NCBI GenBank assembly: GCA_015680685.1
Contig: MNCI01017947.1
Span: 482,407 to 515,132, forward strand
Direction of reading: 5' to 3'
Length of the DNA stretch: 32,726 nucleotides
DNA from: Gnetum montanum
Taxonomy: Eukaryota > Streptophyta > Gnetopsida > Gnetales > Gnetaceae
Made by a program: the position numbers and the translations under genes. The notes beneath the pieces were generated by a model. That model worked only from the letters and a program-made list of their open reading frames with translations, ran no database searches and was not told where the DNA came from. Shown here piece after piece: positions 31,878-32,726 of the stretch. How positions within the stretch are numbered: the stretch's first letter is position 1; each line of letters begins with the position of its first letter.

Positions 31878-32726
31878 TGATGAGTAGCGAGGTACCCCTA
31901 CACCCAACCATGCAAATTACTAAGGCATTAAGCATGATCTGGTTGAATTCCATGGACCTATAGTTATCAAGTACACTAGCTCTTCTAGGAAGTGAAATGG
32001 TTATTACAAACATTCGTTGTCTTCCCAACTACACTTGTGAGGTTCAAGAGTATGGTTTAAGTGTAATTGATGTATATGATTTTTCTTACTTTATATTTTA
32101 TAGATTTGATCTCCTACAACAAGAATGAAAATTAGAGAAATTTAAAATCTAATTCATTATTGCCAATCTAGCCTAACACAAGTAACTACCCCACTTTCCT
32201 AAACACATATTGAACACATGTAGCATTTTTTGGCTACTAAATGTTAAGCGTTGTTGGGTTACCAAGTACTATATGAATGCTCAAAGTGGTTGTGCTCGTG
32301 TTCATTAACAACTCAAAATAAATTGCTTAACTCAAATGCATTAAAGTAAAATACATGAAAATAAAATGCAATAAAGAAAATATTAATCTATTCTTAGTGT
32401 TGCAAGGATTTTCAAAAGAGTTCATTTTATTCCTACTACATTGCTGTGCTTAGGTACATTAATGCTTAAACAAAGAACCATATACACTTAGACTCTTTTG
32501 TGAGCACTTAGAAAATATTCTAGCTTTGCAAACAAGAAATGGTAAAAGCTTCACTACTTTGTGTTTGCGACCGTTTGGGACGCGACCGCCAACGAGTGTC
32601 CTCGAACAGGATTTAGGTGCCTGCTGGTCTCTGGAAACACCAAGGCCCAGATACCTCCAAATAAACTCAGTAGTTAATGGGAGTATGTGTGTGTGCTGTT
32701 GCGGCGTGTGGTTGTGAGAAATGTAA
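31878..32726 (-). repeat. Minus-strand LTR of the same family, running off the window
   Basis: TGATGAGTAGCGAGGTACCCCTACACCC is the reverse complement of the family LTR end. Reading on the minus strand, U5 units (ACTTGGTAACCC), CTAGAATATTTTCTAAGTGCTCAC and other family blocks follow to about 32530. Beyond this U3 is different: CpG-rich with CGGTCGC repeated, and no clear TATA box before the window ends. It inserted into the 3' LTR of copy 3, so it is younger than that element. The short plus-strand open frame near 32526-32717 is not a gene. Confidence 0.8.

Noticed and set aside
32526-32717. Plus-strand open frame in the CpG-rich end
   Set aside because: It lies antisense in the U3/leader of a minus-strand LTR; no domain and no homologue in the other LTRs.
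1-32726. tRNA, rRNA or other structural RNA genes
   Set aside because: No cloverleaf or rRNA-like sequence was recognised; the only tRNA-related match is the primer-binding site.

Overview
This window looks like intergenic DNA from a large-genome seed plant. It is AT-rich, has no intact cellular gene that I can recognise, and is filled with old, nested Ty3/gypsy LTR retrotransposons. Every coding remnant carries stops and frameshifts, and the stops look mostly like C-to-T decay of Gln and Arg codons, as expected for heavily methylated plant repeats. The age and density of the elements would suit a gymnosperm, but that is inference; the sequence does not name the species.

Most of the window belongs to one LTR family. 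Its LTRs are about 0.84-0.96 kb, start TGATGAG, end ACTCATCA, and carry a TATAAATA box and usually an AATAAA signal. One copy keeps a primer-binding site matching tRNA-Asp. The pol domains resemble the non-chromoviral (Athila/Tat-like) branch. Layout: 1-2532 is the 3' end of one copy. 2744-11504 is a nearly complete but pol-less copy, with gag and a long downstream gene here called ORF3. 12849-13736 is a solo LTR. 15590-17942 is an older minus-strand chromovirus-like fragment (gag-protease-RT-RNase H). 17943-31877 is a full-structure copy (LTR, gag, protease, RT, RNase H, integrase, ORF3, truncated LTR) inserted into that fragment. It is itself interrupted by a solo LTR at 29318-30213 with a perfect ATTAC target duplication. 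A minus-strand LTR begins at 31878 and runs off the window.

The most unusual feature is the 3' module. In three copies ORF3 is preceded by an internal TATA box and a short leader. A candidate 240-310 bp GT-AG intron with a TACTAAC-like branch site then ends exactly before the ORF3 start. In two copies the DNA around the internal TATA box resembles the U3 of that copy's own LTR: GATATC-type motifs in one, ATCGA/GGGCCC motifs in the other. So ORF3 may be expressed from its own promoter that tracks the LTR promoter. ORF3 encodes a protein of roughly 900 residues (a globular N-terminal region, then a long charged coiled-coil region). It was kept in the copy that lost all of pol.
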